A DNA stretch of 64,000 nucleotides, from assembly GCA_000403215.2 (NCBI GenBank), contig KE159563.1:183026-247025 (forward strand). The letters are read 5' to 3'. Each line of letters opens with the position of its first letter. Positions within the stretch are counted from its first letter, which is position 1. Below the pieces are notes generated by a model that was not told the DNA's origin, ran no database searches, and worked only from the letters and a program-made list of their open reading frames with translations. This document shows positions 17,561 through 25,522 of this stretch, in pieces. Position numbers and translations under genes: made by a program. The stretch is from Lachnospiraceae bacterium A4. GTDB lineage: Bacteria > Bacillota > Clostridia > Lachnospirales > Lachnospiraceae.

Positions 17561-17776
17561 CTTCCATTTTATAGCTTCTTCCGCCAAAGTAATCCTTTTA
17601 TCCACTTTTCATGATCTTGAGAATATCACACTTCACTATTGCTCCATTACATGAAATCTTATTCATCTCTTTTCTCCATCCATTGACACTCGCTGATAGA
17701 ACGCCAATCTTTTTTAGAATGACATAACTTTATATCCGACATAAACCCTAGTCAATTGTTCCAAACAATATAGTGA

Positions 17777-18192
17777 TTACCTCCCCCTATGCTTCTCTTT
17801 CCTTTTCTGCTGTTTCAGTTCAAACTGCCGTTGTTTCTCTGCTTCTCGCTGCTCCCGACTCACAATCTTACGTTCAGTTTTCAACTGCTCCTGCTGTAAT
17901 TTCAGAACCTGTTGCGATTTTGTTCCTATCCCGATATTCTGTACCTGTTTCCGCACTTCACGTTGTACCCGTTTAGAATTGCAACCAGCTTCTTTTACAT
18001 CAGTTGCCACAGTCGGACTAAATCGTAACCGATAGTAATTTTTCAGAACAAACTCATAAACCTCATAGTCTTTTGGTTCTGCCCCAAATGTAACCTTACA
18101 CACAGATAGCTTTCCATCTGATACACGTTCAAACACTCCCCCCAAAAGGGTTCTTCAAAAAATACTGTCAACTTTCCTAATACTTTGTCCAT
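17777..18192 (-). pseudogene. yjdF: YjdF (DUF2992) family protein, frameshifted in a G tract
   Basis: The natural start is ATG 18192 behind AAGGAGG (MDKVLGKLTVFFEEPFWGG...), but a run of six G (18138-18143 as C on plus) throws it out of frame. One more G restores an uninterrupted ~138-residue YjdF: VFERVSDGKLSVCKVTFGAE, then YYRLRFSP and a charged tail ending EKHRGR. YjdF function is unknown; its genes are controlled by the azaaromatic-binding yjdF riboswitch, which is present upstream. The single-base change could be decay, phase variation or an assembly error. Confidence 0.85.
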
Positions 18193-18199
18193 GACAATT

Positions 18200-18340
18200 C
18201 CTCCTTAAAATAATTGTAATGAACAAAGAACGGACGACCCTAAGGAGGGAGGGCTACTTACACCAAATCGGTGCGACCGGACTACCTACCGGTTCTGCAA
18301 GATTCTCTTGCATTGTGTTTTTATCTTTGCCCCTTTATAT
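18200..18340 (-). ncRNA. yjdF (azaaromatic) riboswitch
   Basis: The leader between about 18340 and the yjdF start has GAACCGGTAGGTAGTCCGGT and a CCCTCCCTCC-type segment close to the ribosome binding site. This is the yjdF RNA pattern that binds azaaromatic compounds and controls translation of yjdF. Assigned from memory of the motif plus the downstream gene; a covariance search was not possible. Confidence 0.75.
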
Positions 18341-18435
18341 TACCACATAATCGCTGATTCTTCCATAAAAATGTGGCAATTCGCTTGATATTGTAAACTG
18401 CCACATTACTGCCTTTCCCTTAACTGCATTAACTT

Positions 18436-18455
18436 ACATGGTGCTAGCTCCATGT
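18436..18455. repeat. 20-bp palindrome, copy 3 of 3
   Basis: ACATGGTGCTAGCTCCATGT, one mismatch from the perfect copy at 6662. It lies between the yjdF riboswitch and the GNAT gene stop, so copies 2 and 3 bracket the reverse transcriptase-yjdF cargo. Confidence 0.75.
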
Positions 18456-18515
18456 GTATATAGTCAATAAGGAGGAACAATTTTTCGCTACCACCACTAC
18501 ACTATATACGTGAAG

Positions 18516-19028
18516 TTATATTTCCCTTCTCAGTAAAGAATACATCTTCATGTCGATAACTTTACCGTTTTTTACGGAATTGTTCCTCAATGTACCCTCA
18601 TATAGGAATCCCACCTTTTCAAGCACTCTACAAGATGCTGCATTGTATGCAAATGGCTCTGCGTAAATACGGATAATATCACTCTTTTCAAAAACATATT
18701 CGCAAATTTGTGTTACTGCTTCGGTCATTATACCTTTACCCCAGTATTTCTCGGCAACATAATATCCCAACTCGGCAGTCTGTCTATGAATATTTTTCTG
18801 TCGAAAAACACCAATACTCCCCACCACCTTGTCATCTACTGTAATAGCAAACGCAAAAGTTTCATTTTCATCTGCGGAAATCATGGAAGAAATATAATCT
18901 AATCCGTCCTGCTCTGTATAGGGATAGGGCAATCCGTCCCGAAGATTATCTTGTATCTTTCTATTGGAGAGGGCTGTTGCCAAATCTTTTGCATCTGATA
19001 ATTTCCATTTTCTTATTTTGCAGACCAT
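18516..19028 (-). CDS. GNAT acetyltransferase (RimJ/RimL type)
   Basis: The start is MVCKIRKWKLSDAKDL at 19028; the upstream in-frame extension overlaps the next gene and looks spurious. The 170 residues show the GNAT fold, with GYYVAEKYWGKGIMTEAVTQ as the acetyl-CoA binding loop and NAASCRVLEKVGFLYEGTLR as the C-terminal motif typical of RimJ/RimL-like N-acetyltransferases. The substrate could be a protein N-terminus or a small molecule such as an antibiotic. Confidence 0.85.
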   Translation of the reverse strand: MVCKIRKWKLSDAKDLATALSNRKIQDNLRDGLPYPYTEQDGLDYISSMISADENETFAFAITVDDKVVGSIGVFRQKNIHRQTAELGYYVAEKYWGKGIMTEAVTQICEYVFEKSDIIRIYAEPFAYNAASCRVLEKVGFLYEGTLRNNSVKNGKVIDMKMYSLLRREI

Positions 19029-19035
19029 TTTCCTT

Positions 19036-19491
19036 TTATTCCTCCCTGTCGCTTGAAGTTGTTCTGTTTCTTTGTACCAGCAATTTAACCCCCAAGCAAA
19101 AAACAAAACTGCCAAGCACTATAAAAAACAACCATATATAATTCCAATACATCGAATTCACATCAAACATCCACATCAAAAGTTTGTTCCAAAATTTTAA
19201 TCCAGTCGCAATCGCAAATAAATCGAACAGCACATAAATGCCACCAAATAAATATATCCATCTCCACCAATAGTTGTTATATCGGTTTCGCACAAATGTA
19301 ATCATTCCTAAAATGCAGAGTATAGCAAGTATTCCCATTAATATAAAATAGAATAACCCCCTACTTTCCAATACACCAATCCAAAAGTTGGCATAAGAAT
19401 TTCTATCTATCAGTCCCCATATTCTATGTATATGAAATAAGCCAAAAAACATAAAAAAATACGGCTCCCACCCTAATATTTTCTTTTTCAC
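19036..19491 (-). CDS. Four-helix membrane protein of unknown function
   Basis: The 151 residues have four predicted membrane segments (around residues 10-25, 48-66, 76-96 and 118-139) rich in W, Y and F, with a basic C-terminus. No family is recognised. It sits 7 bp from the GNAT gene and touches the TfoX-like gene, so the three form a likely operon. Confidence 0.65.
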   Translation of the reverse strand: MKKKILGWEPYFFMFFGLFHIHRIWGLIDRNSYANFWIGVLESRGLFYFILMGILAILCILGMITFVRNRYNNYWWRWIYLFGGIYVLFDLFAIATGLKFWNKLLMWMFDVNSMYWNYIWLFFIVLGSFVFCLGVKLLVQRNRTTSSDREE

Positions 19492-19766
19492 TATATTATG
19501 TTCTCCCCTAAGCCAGAAACCATATTCTTAAAATAGGCTTTTAACTCTGCTTTGCAAGTATCTTCAAGCTGTTTCATTTCAATCCCACGAATAGCAGCTT
19601 CCAAATGATAAAGAATAACAACACAAGTGCCCGGATATTTCTCTTTCAGCCGGAAAACCGCTTGCTTACTCCCTATCTTCATCAGTTCTTCTGCTGAGTG
19701 AATACCAACTGAATGGAGTTTCTTTTCCATTGTTTTACCTAATCCCAAAGTCGTAACTTCCGCCAT
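19491..19766 (-). CDS. TfoX/Sxy C-terminal domain-like protein
   Basis: The 91-residue protein matches the helix-hairpin-helix TfoX_C domain: LGLGKTMEKKLHSVGIHSAEELMKIGS then VVILYHLEAAIRGIEMKQL. In proteobacteria the domain is part of the competence regulator Sxy; stand-alone forms in Firmicutes have no proven role. First gene of the three-gene cargo operon. Confidence 0.75.
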   Translation of the reverse strand: MAEVTTLGLGKTMEKKLHSVGIHSAEELMKIGSKQAVFRLKEKYPGTCVVILYHLEAAIRGIEMKQLEDTCKAELKAYFKNMVSGLGENII

Positions 19767-19889
19767 ATTTTCTCCTTTTTGTTCATCTCTGCTAATTGAT
19801 AAATACCAACTATAGATTTGATTATATCACTTTCACGCTCCATTTGCCACAAAAATATAGGGCATAGCAACCGCCACGCCCCACATTTC

Positions 19890-20210
19890 CTATCGTTCTA
19901 GCGACTTCTCAATCCTCCATTTCTGCCCTTTCAACTCATTCTGCTTTTCATACAGATTATTGCGCTCTTTGCAGAGTTCTTTCATTCGCTCCAACTGCGC
20001 CTGCACTCCCTCCCGGCAATCCGGCTCTATCTTTTTATATTCCCCGGTCAGATTGCGGATTGTATTGTTGTTTTCCTTTATCTGCTCCGAAAGGCATACC
20101 CAGTCTATCAGATTTTGCACTTCCTTATCCGTTTCGTAAAGGTCTGTTTCTGCCACGATTTTAGCACACAGCCGTATCATAACTTTCTTTTCCATATCCG
20201 TCATATCCAA
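19890..20210 (-). CDS. Mobilization-associated small coiled-coil protein (right copy)
   Basis: The 106 residues are nearly identical to the protein at 9884-10198 and follow the relaxase gene by 15 bp. The charged helical middle (REGVQAQLERMKELCKERN) predicts a coiled coil. Likely a relaxase partner; function unproven. Confidence 0.65.
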   Translation of the reverse strand: MDMTDMEKKVMIRLCAKIVAETDLYETDKEVQNLIDWVCLSEQIKENNNTIRNLTGEYKKIEPDCREGVQAQLERMKELCKERNNLYEKQNELKGQKWRIEKSLER

Positions 20211-20225
20211 TCAATCCTCACTTTC

Positions 20226-21596
20226 CTATCGGCTCATTTCAAAGGCACATTTCGGACGTTTATTTACCCTTTCTGCCTGTTCCAATGCCTTTGACCGTTC
20301 CACTATCGACTGCACCTGTTCCCTGCCGAAATGACGCTCCAAACGCCCCAAATCAGACACTTTTTCCTGTAATCGGTCTATGGTGTCGCTCTGCTCCATG
20401 ACCTTATCCGTCAAGCGGCTAATCTGTATTTGTTGCCCGTCCACTTTGGCAGAAAATTTCTTGCTTTGCTCCGTAAGCTGTACGCACTTGATAGTCAGAT
20501 TTTTAACGACTTCTTTCAATTTCTCCACAAGCGGTAAAGCCTTTTTATCCCGATATGCTTTTGCGCTCATCAATGCCCCCGGCTCTGCCAACTGCCATTT
20601 CATATCTTCATCATAGGCGTGTATATTGCGCTCCATGACTTCCTTTGACTGCGCCATTTTGTTAATGTCCTGCTGTAACTTTTTCTGCTGTTTCTCCAAC
20701 TTTTCATTTTCGGATAACAGCTTTTCTTTATCCTCTGCCAATGTTTCCGTCTGCTCTTTCAAAAGAAGATTTGTAGCGGAAAGTTCTGATACTTCCTCCC
20801 GGATCGCTTCGCCCTCTTTCCGTATCTGTTCCGTTTCCTGTCCTGCCGTTATCTGCTGATGAAGAATATTGGATAATTTCTTTTTGCCGCCGGAAATCGT
20901 CTGCTCCAGTTCAGCAACTTCTTTTGCACGTTCTTTTTTCTCAAAATCTAAAACAGATAAATGCTTCTCATGCGTTCCTTTCTTCTCCCACTCAATATCA
21001 TGCTTTAGCATAATCTCCGCAAGCCGTTCTTTCTCTGCCGCTACCCACTGGTTACGCTCCGTTTCGCTCCTTGCGTCACCCTTAAATCCAAGTTCTGCAA
21101 GTGCCTTTTTTAATGACACCCTTGTTTCAAGCCCTCTCTTGCTTCCAGTCGTATAGGGTATAAAATCTATATGCAGATGCGGCGTGGCTTCGTCCATGTG
21201 AAGATGCGCCGAAAATACCCTTAATGTAGGATTGCGCCGCTGAAAGTCCTGCATATATTCGTCAAGTATTTTTGCCGCAACCTGTCCGTCCTCTGTCCTT
21301 GCCCCCATATCGTCCTTGTTGCCTATCTGCAAAATAATCTCATGGAATGGCTTCTCCTGTTTGCCGGAGCAGATTTTCTCATAATAATCATCAATTATGC
21401 GGTTACTTCTGGTCTGCTTCTCATTGTACCGGGCAAGTGCTTCATCAAATAATTCGTGGTATACGTCTTTGATATTTTTGTTGCAGTATTCCACATTCAG
21501 ACAACTCCGCTCCGGGTCAGTGTTCTTTGCATGGAATTTTCTGCTGTTGTGGTTGACAGAGCCTTTCCCTGTCATAACGCTGATAGTCCGCTTCAA
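20226..21596 (-). CDS. mob: MobV-family relaxase (Pre/Mob)
   Basis: The 456-residue protein begins with the N-terminal Mob_Pre domain (KRTISVMTGKGSVNHNSRKF) and carries the metal-binding HUH-like motif VFSAHLHMDEATPHLHIDF near residue 130. From residue 230 on it is a long coiled coil (KEQTETLAEDKEKLLSENEK). It would nick oriT and lead transfer through a helper's type IV secretion system. It is intact, unlike the copy at 10218-11076. The oriT candidate lies just upstream. Confidence 0.92.
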   Translation of the reverse strand: MKRTISVMTGKGSVNHNSRKFHAKNTDPERSCLNVEYCNKNIKDVYHELFDEALARYNEKQTRSNRIIDDYYEKICSGKQEKPFHEIILQIGNKDDMGARTEDGQVAAKILDEYMQDFQRRNPTLRVFSAHLHMDEATPHLHIDFIPYTTGSKRGLETRVSLKKALAELGFKGDARSETERNQWVAAEKERLAEIMLKHDIEWEKKGTHEKHLSVLDFEKKERAKEVAELEQTISGGKKKLSNILHQQITAGQETEQIRKEGEAIREEVSELSATNLLLKEQTETLAEDKEKLLSENEKLEKQQKKLQQDINKMAQSKEVMERNIHAYDEDMKWQLAEPGALMSAKAYRDKKALPLVEKLKEVVKNLTIKCVQLTEQSKKFSAKVDGQQIQISRLTDKVMEQSDTIDRLQEKVSDLGRLERHFGREQVQSIVERSKALEQAERVNKRPKCAFEMSR

Positions 21597-21627
21597 TCAA
21601 TTTCCCTTTCTCCCTGTCGGGTAATGA

Positions 21628-21673
21628 GCGCCGGACACGGCGCATAGCCTTTGTTACTTTCTGCGAAAGTAAC
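21628..21673. other. oriT: Candidate origin of transfer (oriT)
   Basis: Directly upstream of the relaxase are GTTACTTTC-TGC-GAAAGTAAC (21653-21673), a 9-bp perfect hairpin, followed leftwards by AAAGGCTATGC on the minus strand, and GCGCCG-GACA-CGGCGC. MobV oriTs have a hairpin a few bases from the nick and lie upstream of mob, which fits. The nick position is not resolved. Confidence 0.55.
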
Positions 21674-21812
21674 GCAAAAACACTTTTGTCAGCTACGCCA
21701 ACAAAAATGCAACCCGCAAGCGGGTTTTGCGCCCTGCCGGGGGCTTTTCCGTCCTACCGGACGGGGCGGCTTTTCGCCGCCTTGATACCGCCGCTTTCCG
21801 GCTTTTTTCCAA

Positions 21813-21911
21813 CAGCGCAACATTGCAATGTCTATAATTTTTGCAACCTTGCAATCTTCAAGAACGCAATTCCAAGACTGCAAAATTCTAATACCCTGCA
21901 TTGTTGCGCTG
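21813..21911. repeat. Inverted and iteron-like repeats between mob and repA-like gene
   Basis: CAGCGCAACATTGCA (21813-21827) and TGCATTGTTGCGCTG (21897-21911) are inverted with one mismatch. Within them, GCAACATTGCAAT and GCAACCTTGCAAT are near-direct repeats 25 bp apart. They lie just downstream of the RepA-like ATPase gene and could be a replication origin for the excised circle or a relaxosome site. Confidence 0.5.
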
Positions 21912-21927
21912 TTGCCTTGCCCGTCCG

Positions 21928-22905
21928 TCACTGTCTGATTTTATCCAATTCCCAATACCATGTGTTGTTTATCCGTTTTGCCCGGACACCTAACTCTTTC
22001 TTCGCATTTTCCAGTGTCCGCTTCGATATGCCCTGTTCGTCTGCAAGACCGAAAGTCTCATTGCTCTGCATGGCGTTGTTTGCTTCTGCCAGTTCCCGAA
22101 GTAACCGCTTTGCCTGTTCCATTTTATTTGCTTTGGGAGCTATGCCGCCTAACACTTCATCAGCGGTAATCTCATAATCTCCAAGCCATTGAAAACCGTC
22201 CTCCGACAGTGCAAATGCTTTTGGGTGTCCGAACGCAGCAAGGTTGTTTTTAATCTGCACCACAGCCCTTGTATTTTCTTCCCCCTCTACTCTGCCGACC
22301 AACAAAACACTTCTAGCGACTGCAAAGAAATCAATCGAACCCATTCCCCGGTATGCCGCCTTATTTCCCGCCGCTTTATTCATGTGACCGACAAGGACAA
22401 TCGCACACTGATATTTCTCTGCCAATGCCGCCAACTTCTTTGTCATGTCCCTTGCTTCATTCGCACGGTTCATATCCATACCGCCGCCCAAATAGGCTTG
22501 TATTGGGTCTAAAATCAGCAGCTTTGCACCTGTCTTTATAACGGCTTCTTCCAGCCGTATATCTATCATAGAAAGGGATTTTATCCTTTCGTCAATGACA
22601 GAGATTTTCTCACAGTCTGCCCCTGCCTGTTCTAAACGGGGCTTTACCGTATCGGCAAGACCGTCCTCCGTACTCTGATAGATTACATTCAAAGGCTCTG
22701 TAAAATTCATTCCATTGTCTAAATTTTCTCCCTTAGACAGTTTCGCCGCTATATTCAGAATAAATGTTGTCTTTCCGTCCCCCGGATCGCCTTGAACAAT
22801 AGTCAGTTTTCCATAAGGGATAAACGGAAACCACAGCCAAGAAACTTCCTGAGACTGTATCTCCGATAACTTAATCAACTGCAATTCTGTTTTTGTTTCT
22901 TCCAT
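21928..22905 (-). CDS. repA: RepA-like AAA ATPase/helicase
   Basis: I prefer the start at 22905 (MEETKTELQL) behind GGAGGG. The ~325-residue protein is an AAA_25/RecA-fold hexameric helicase-like ATPase: Walker A VQGDPGDGKTTFILN, Walker B AKLLILDPIQAYLGG, then VLVGHMNKAAGNKAAYRGMG. The C-terminal winged helix is QGISKRTLENAKKELGV. RepA proteins of this type unwind plasmid or element DNA at replication. On an integrative element it may replicate the circular form during transfer. Confidence 0.85.
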   Translation of the reverse strand: MEETKTELQLIKLSEIQSQEVSWLWFPFIPYGKLTIVQGDPGDGKTTFILNIAAKLSKGENLDNGMNFTEPLNVIYQSTEDGLADTVKPRLEQAGADCEKISVIDERIKSLSMIDIRLEEAVIKTGAKLLILDPIQAYLGGGMDMNRANEARDMTKKLAALAEKYQCAIVLVGHMNKAAGNKAAYRGMGSIDFFAVARSVLLVGRVEGEENTRAVVQIKNNLAAFGHPKAFALSEDGFQWLGDYEITADEVLGGIAPKANKMEQAKRLLRELAEANNAMQSNETFGLADEQGISKRTLENAKKELGVRAKRINNTWYWELDKIRQ

Positions 22906-23028
22906 AATGCCCTCCATTTCTGAAAAATCGTTGTCATTGGAAGAAACCTCTGCTATACTTGTATTGTGGATACTGATAACAGAGGTTTTCCAGTTATCAC
23001 AGCCCTAACAGTTGCCGCTGTCGGAGCT

Positions 23029-23394
23029 TTATTCTTCTCCGTTGGTGTTGCCCTGCCACAGATATTTTGCTCCGTCCAATACCCACAGGATAGCTTTCAG
23101 CATATCAAGACAGTCATTCCGCATATCTTTTAATCCCTCCGGCGTTAAATCAACATCTGCCTTTTCAAACTGTTCTGTTACTTCCCGGATATTGGTCTGC
23201 ATTATCTTTAGTTCCTCTACCAACTGGTAAACAAGTTCTTTTTTACCAACCACGCACACCCGGTTATAAATGCAGGAGCGGACAAAATAATCTTTCTTAG
23301 AAAGTCCGCTTGCTAAAATCTTTGCTTCGATTTCTTCCCTCTCTCTGGTGGAAATACGAAAACTGATTGTCGGGTATTTATGCACTCCGCTCAT
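23029..23394 (-). CDS. mobC: MobC-like relaxosome protein (right element)
   Basis: The 121 residues begin MSGVHKYPTISFRISTRERE, followed by LASGLSKKDYFVRSCIYNRV, an RHH-type DNA-binding start shared with the left-element protein. The rest is helical. It overlaps int by 4 bp (ATGA type). Expected to bind oriT with the relaxase. Confidence 0.65.
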   Translation of the reverse strand: MSGVHKYPTISFRISTREREEIEAKILASGLSKKDYFVRSCIYNRVCVVGKKELVYQLVEELKIMQTNIREVTEQFEKADVDLTPEGLKDMRNDCLDMLKAILWVLDGAKYLWQGNTNGEE

Positions 23395-24455
23395 TCTTCT
23401 TCCTCCCTGCTGTTCTCCATCTCCAATTTATCTGCAAGTTCCCCCTGCTTATTGGGATATAAATGCGAATAAGTATTCAATGTTGTTTCGATTTTCTCAT
23501 GCCCCAACCGTTCCGCAATCGCTAATGGTGTAAAACCCATTTCCACAAGTAACGAAGCGTGACTATGACGAATATCGTGCAAACGTATTCTTTTTACCCC
23601 GGAAGCCTTGATACCTCTGATAATTTCATGCTCCATATAAGATTTTGTAAAACGGAACATTCTTTCGTCTGCCATAATTCCGTATAAATGCGAAATGTAC
23701 TCCTTTAATTCTTCCGTCAAAAACGGCGGTATCGTTATGATACGCTTGCTTTTTGGTGTTTTAGGCGGTGTGATAATGTCACTGCCCTCTATCCGCTGAT
23801 AAGATTTATTTACGGAAATGGTACGCTTCTCTAAATCAATGTCATTATAGGTTATAGCAAGCAATTCCCCAATCCTCATTCCCGTCCAGTAAAGGAGCAG
23901 GAACGCCATTTTGGTTTCCGGCTTGTTCTCCACAGTCACAAGAAACTGTTTAAACTCCTGCTTCGTCCAAAACTCCTTTTCCCCGGCGTGGCTCTTTCCG
24001 ATACTCCCGGCTTTCCGGCAAGGATTATCTTTCAAATCATAGTACCGAACCGCATAATTGAAGATTGCCGACAACTGATTATTGACTGTTTTCAGATACG
24101 TTTCCGAATATCCTTTTTTCATCAGTGCATTTTGCCAAGCCCGAATGTCGGAAGCCTTAATCTCATTCATGTTCTTTTTCTTGAAATATGGAATAATTTT
24201 CAAATCAATAATGAATTTCTTTGTACGCATGGTATTTTCACGCAGACGGTGTTCCATATCCTCATAATAAATTTGTACGAAGTTCTCAAAATTGATGTCT
24301 AAATTTCTCTGCTGCTGTTGCAGAAAGTCACGCTCCCATTGTTCCGCTTCCGCTTTTGTCTTAAATCCCCTCTTGTTCTTCTTGTGGCTTACACCCTGCC
24401 AGTCCTTATAATAGAACTGGCAACGCCACATCTTTCCGTCCCTTGTCGCTGACAT
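23391..24455 (-). CDS. int: Tyrosine integrase (right element)
   Basis: The 354 residues share the layout of the left-element integrase: N-terminal arm-binding domain (WRCQFYYKDWQGVSHKKNKR), core-binding domain and catalytic domain with R in TGMRIGELLAI, HxxR in HDIRHSHASLL, H in GHEKIETTLNTYSH and Y in the same segment. The element's attachment end abuts guaA, so guaA's 3' end is the likely target. Confidence 0.93.
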   Translation of the reverse strand: MSATRDGKMWRCQFYYKDWQGVSHKKNKRGFKTKAEAEQWERDFLQQQQRNLDINFENFVQIYYEDMEHRLRENTMRTKKFIIDLKIIPYFKKKNMNEIKASDIRAWQNALMKKGYSETYLKTVNNQLSAIFNYAVRYYDLKDNPCRKAGSIGKSHAGEKEFWTKQEFKQFLVTVENKPETKMAFLLLYWTGMRIGELLAITYNDIDLEKRTISVNKSYQRIEGSDIITPPKTPKSKRIITIPPFLTEELKEYISHLYGIMADERMFRFTKSYMEHEIIRGIKASGVKRIRLHDIRHSHASLLVEMGFTPLAIAERLGHEKIETTLNTYSHLYPNKQGELADKLEMENSREEEE

Positions 24456-24470
24456 AAAATCTCTCCTTTC

Positions 24471-24665
24471 CTACATGGCTACGGTCAGACCGTAGAATTT
24501 TTCTTCAAAGTATTTTGTCGGGACTTTACCGCATATTGTCCGATAGCCCTTTGCTTTCAGTTCCTCATTCAGCCCCCGGATAATCTTGTAGGCATAGCCC
24601 GTTGATACACCAAGCATTTCAGCCGCTTCCTCTGCCGTTACATACATTTTCTTTCCATTCTCCAT
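24471..24665 (-). CDS. xis: Excisionase-like helix-turn-helix protein (right element)
   Basis: The 64 residues include KMYVTAEEAAEMLGVSTGYA, a winged-helix excisionase-type domain, and end KVPTKYFEEKFYGL like the left copy. It is 15 bp from int and divergent from the XRE gene. Confidence 0.8.
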   Translation of the reverse strand: MENGKKMYVTAEEAAEMLGVSTGYAYKIIRGLNEELKAKGYRTICGKVPTKYFEEKFYGLTVAM

Positions 24666-24696
24666 ATAATCCTGTCCTTTCTCTTTTTATTTTAGG

Positions 24697-24783
24697 TACA
24701 CATATGTGATCTTTATGTTTTTATTATACGGTACACTTTTGTGAACGTCAAGTATTTATTTTAATTTTTTATACACAAATGTG
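24697..24783. promoter_or_regulatory. Three-copy operator between xis and XRE regulator
   Basis: TACACATATGTG (24697-24708), TACACTTTTGTG (24732-24743) and TACACAAATGTG (24772-24783) are dyads of the form ACAC-N3-GTG. They are spaced 35 and 40 bp apart and span the whole divergent promoter region. They are probably sites of the XRE repressor encoded at 24845. Confidence 0.75.
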
Positions 24784-24844
24784 TCCTGATGTGATAGAAT
24801 TGAACTAAGCACTTACGAAAATCACATAAATTGGAGGTATTGGC

Positions 24845-25393
24845 ATGACTACCGGGGAAAAGATTAAACACTTTCGGAATTTGCGTGGCATATCACAGGA
24901 AACGCTCGGTCAGCTTTCCGGCATCAATTCCGCCACAATTAAAAAGTACGAGTATGGCATCCGCAATCCAAAGCCCGACCAACTGATGAAAATTGCAAAT
25001 GCTTTGGGTATCAGTATCAATGTTTTCATGGATTTTGATATAGAAACAGTGTCAGATGTATTGTCTTTGATTTTGAAAATGGACGAACAATTAGATATGA
25101 ACTTTGAAGCAGAGAGATACGAGGACGGAAGTTTCAATCCCGCTACAATCAAAATATCCTTCAAGAACTCTCTGCTCAATCATAAGCTGGGCGTATACAT
25201 GAAAGCAAGGGAATTGCAGGAGAACCTTTTGAATGATACGGAACGCTTCTCATCGGAGGAAGAACACCAACGGGCGATTGAAGCACTCTCAAAGGATTTA
25301 GACGCTGTTAAGCAGAGTATTCTTGATGACAGTAAGATTGTCAAAAAAGGTGTTCGGGGAATATCCGTTAAAATATATCCCGAAAATGAGTGA
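24845..25393 (+). CDS. XRE-family regulator (right element)
   Basis: The 182-residue protein has an N-terminal Cro/CI helix-turn-helix (TTGEKIKHFRNLRGISQETL, then ATIKKYEYGIRNPKPDQ) and a C-terminal region with no clear domain. It diverges from xis-int and likely binds the three TACAC...GTG operators upstream. Confidence 0.85.
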   Translation: MTTGEKIKHFRNLRGISQETLGQLSGINSATIKKYEYGIRNPKPDQLMKIANALGISINVFMDFDIETVSDVLSLILKMDEQLDMNFEAERYEDGSFNPATIKISFKNSLLNHKLGVYMKARELQENLLNDTERFSSEEEHQRAIEALSKDLDAVKQSILDDSKIVKKGVRGISVKIYPENE

Positions 25394-25415
25394 TAAAAAT
25401 TTTGAGCAAAAAGTA

Positions 25416-25446
25416 TTGACTTCCACGTAACGTGATACTGTATTCT
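25416..25446 (+). promoter_or_regulatory. MerR-type promoter with 19-bp spacer
   Basis: TTGACT (25416-25421), a 19-bp spacer containing CACGTAACGTG, and TATTCT (25441-25446) precede the MerR gene. The overlong spacer with a central dyad is typical of MerR-controlled promoters, suggesting autoregulation. Confidence 0.7.
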
Positions 25447-25522
25447 TTTCTCATAGGAGCAGAATAGAAATAAGCCGGCAATCTCTGTCTTGCTTCTTCA
25501 CAAATTTAAGGAGCTGATAAGA

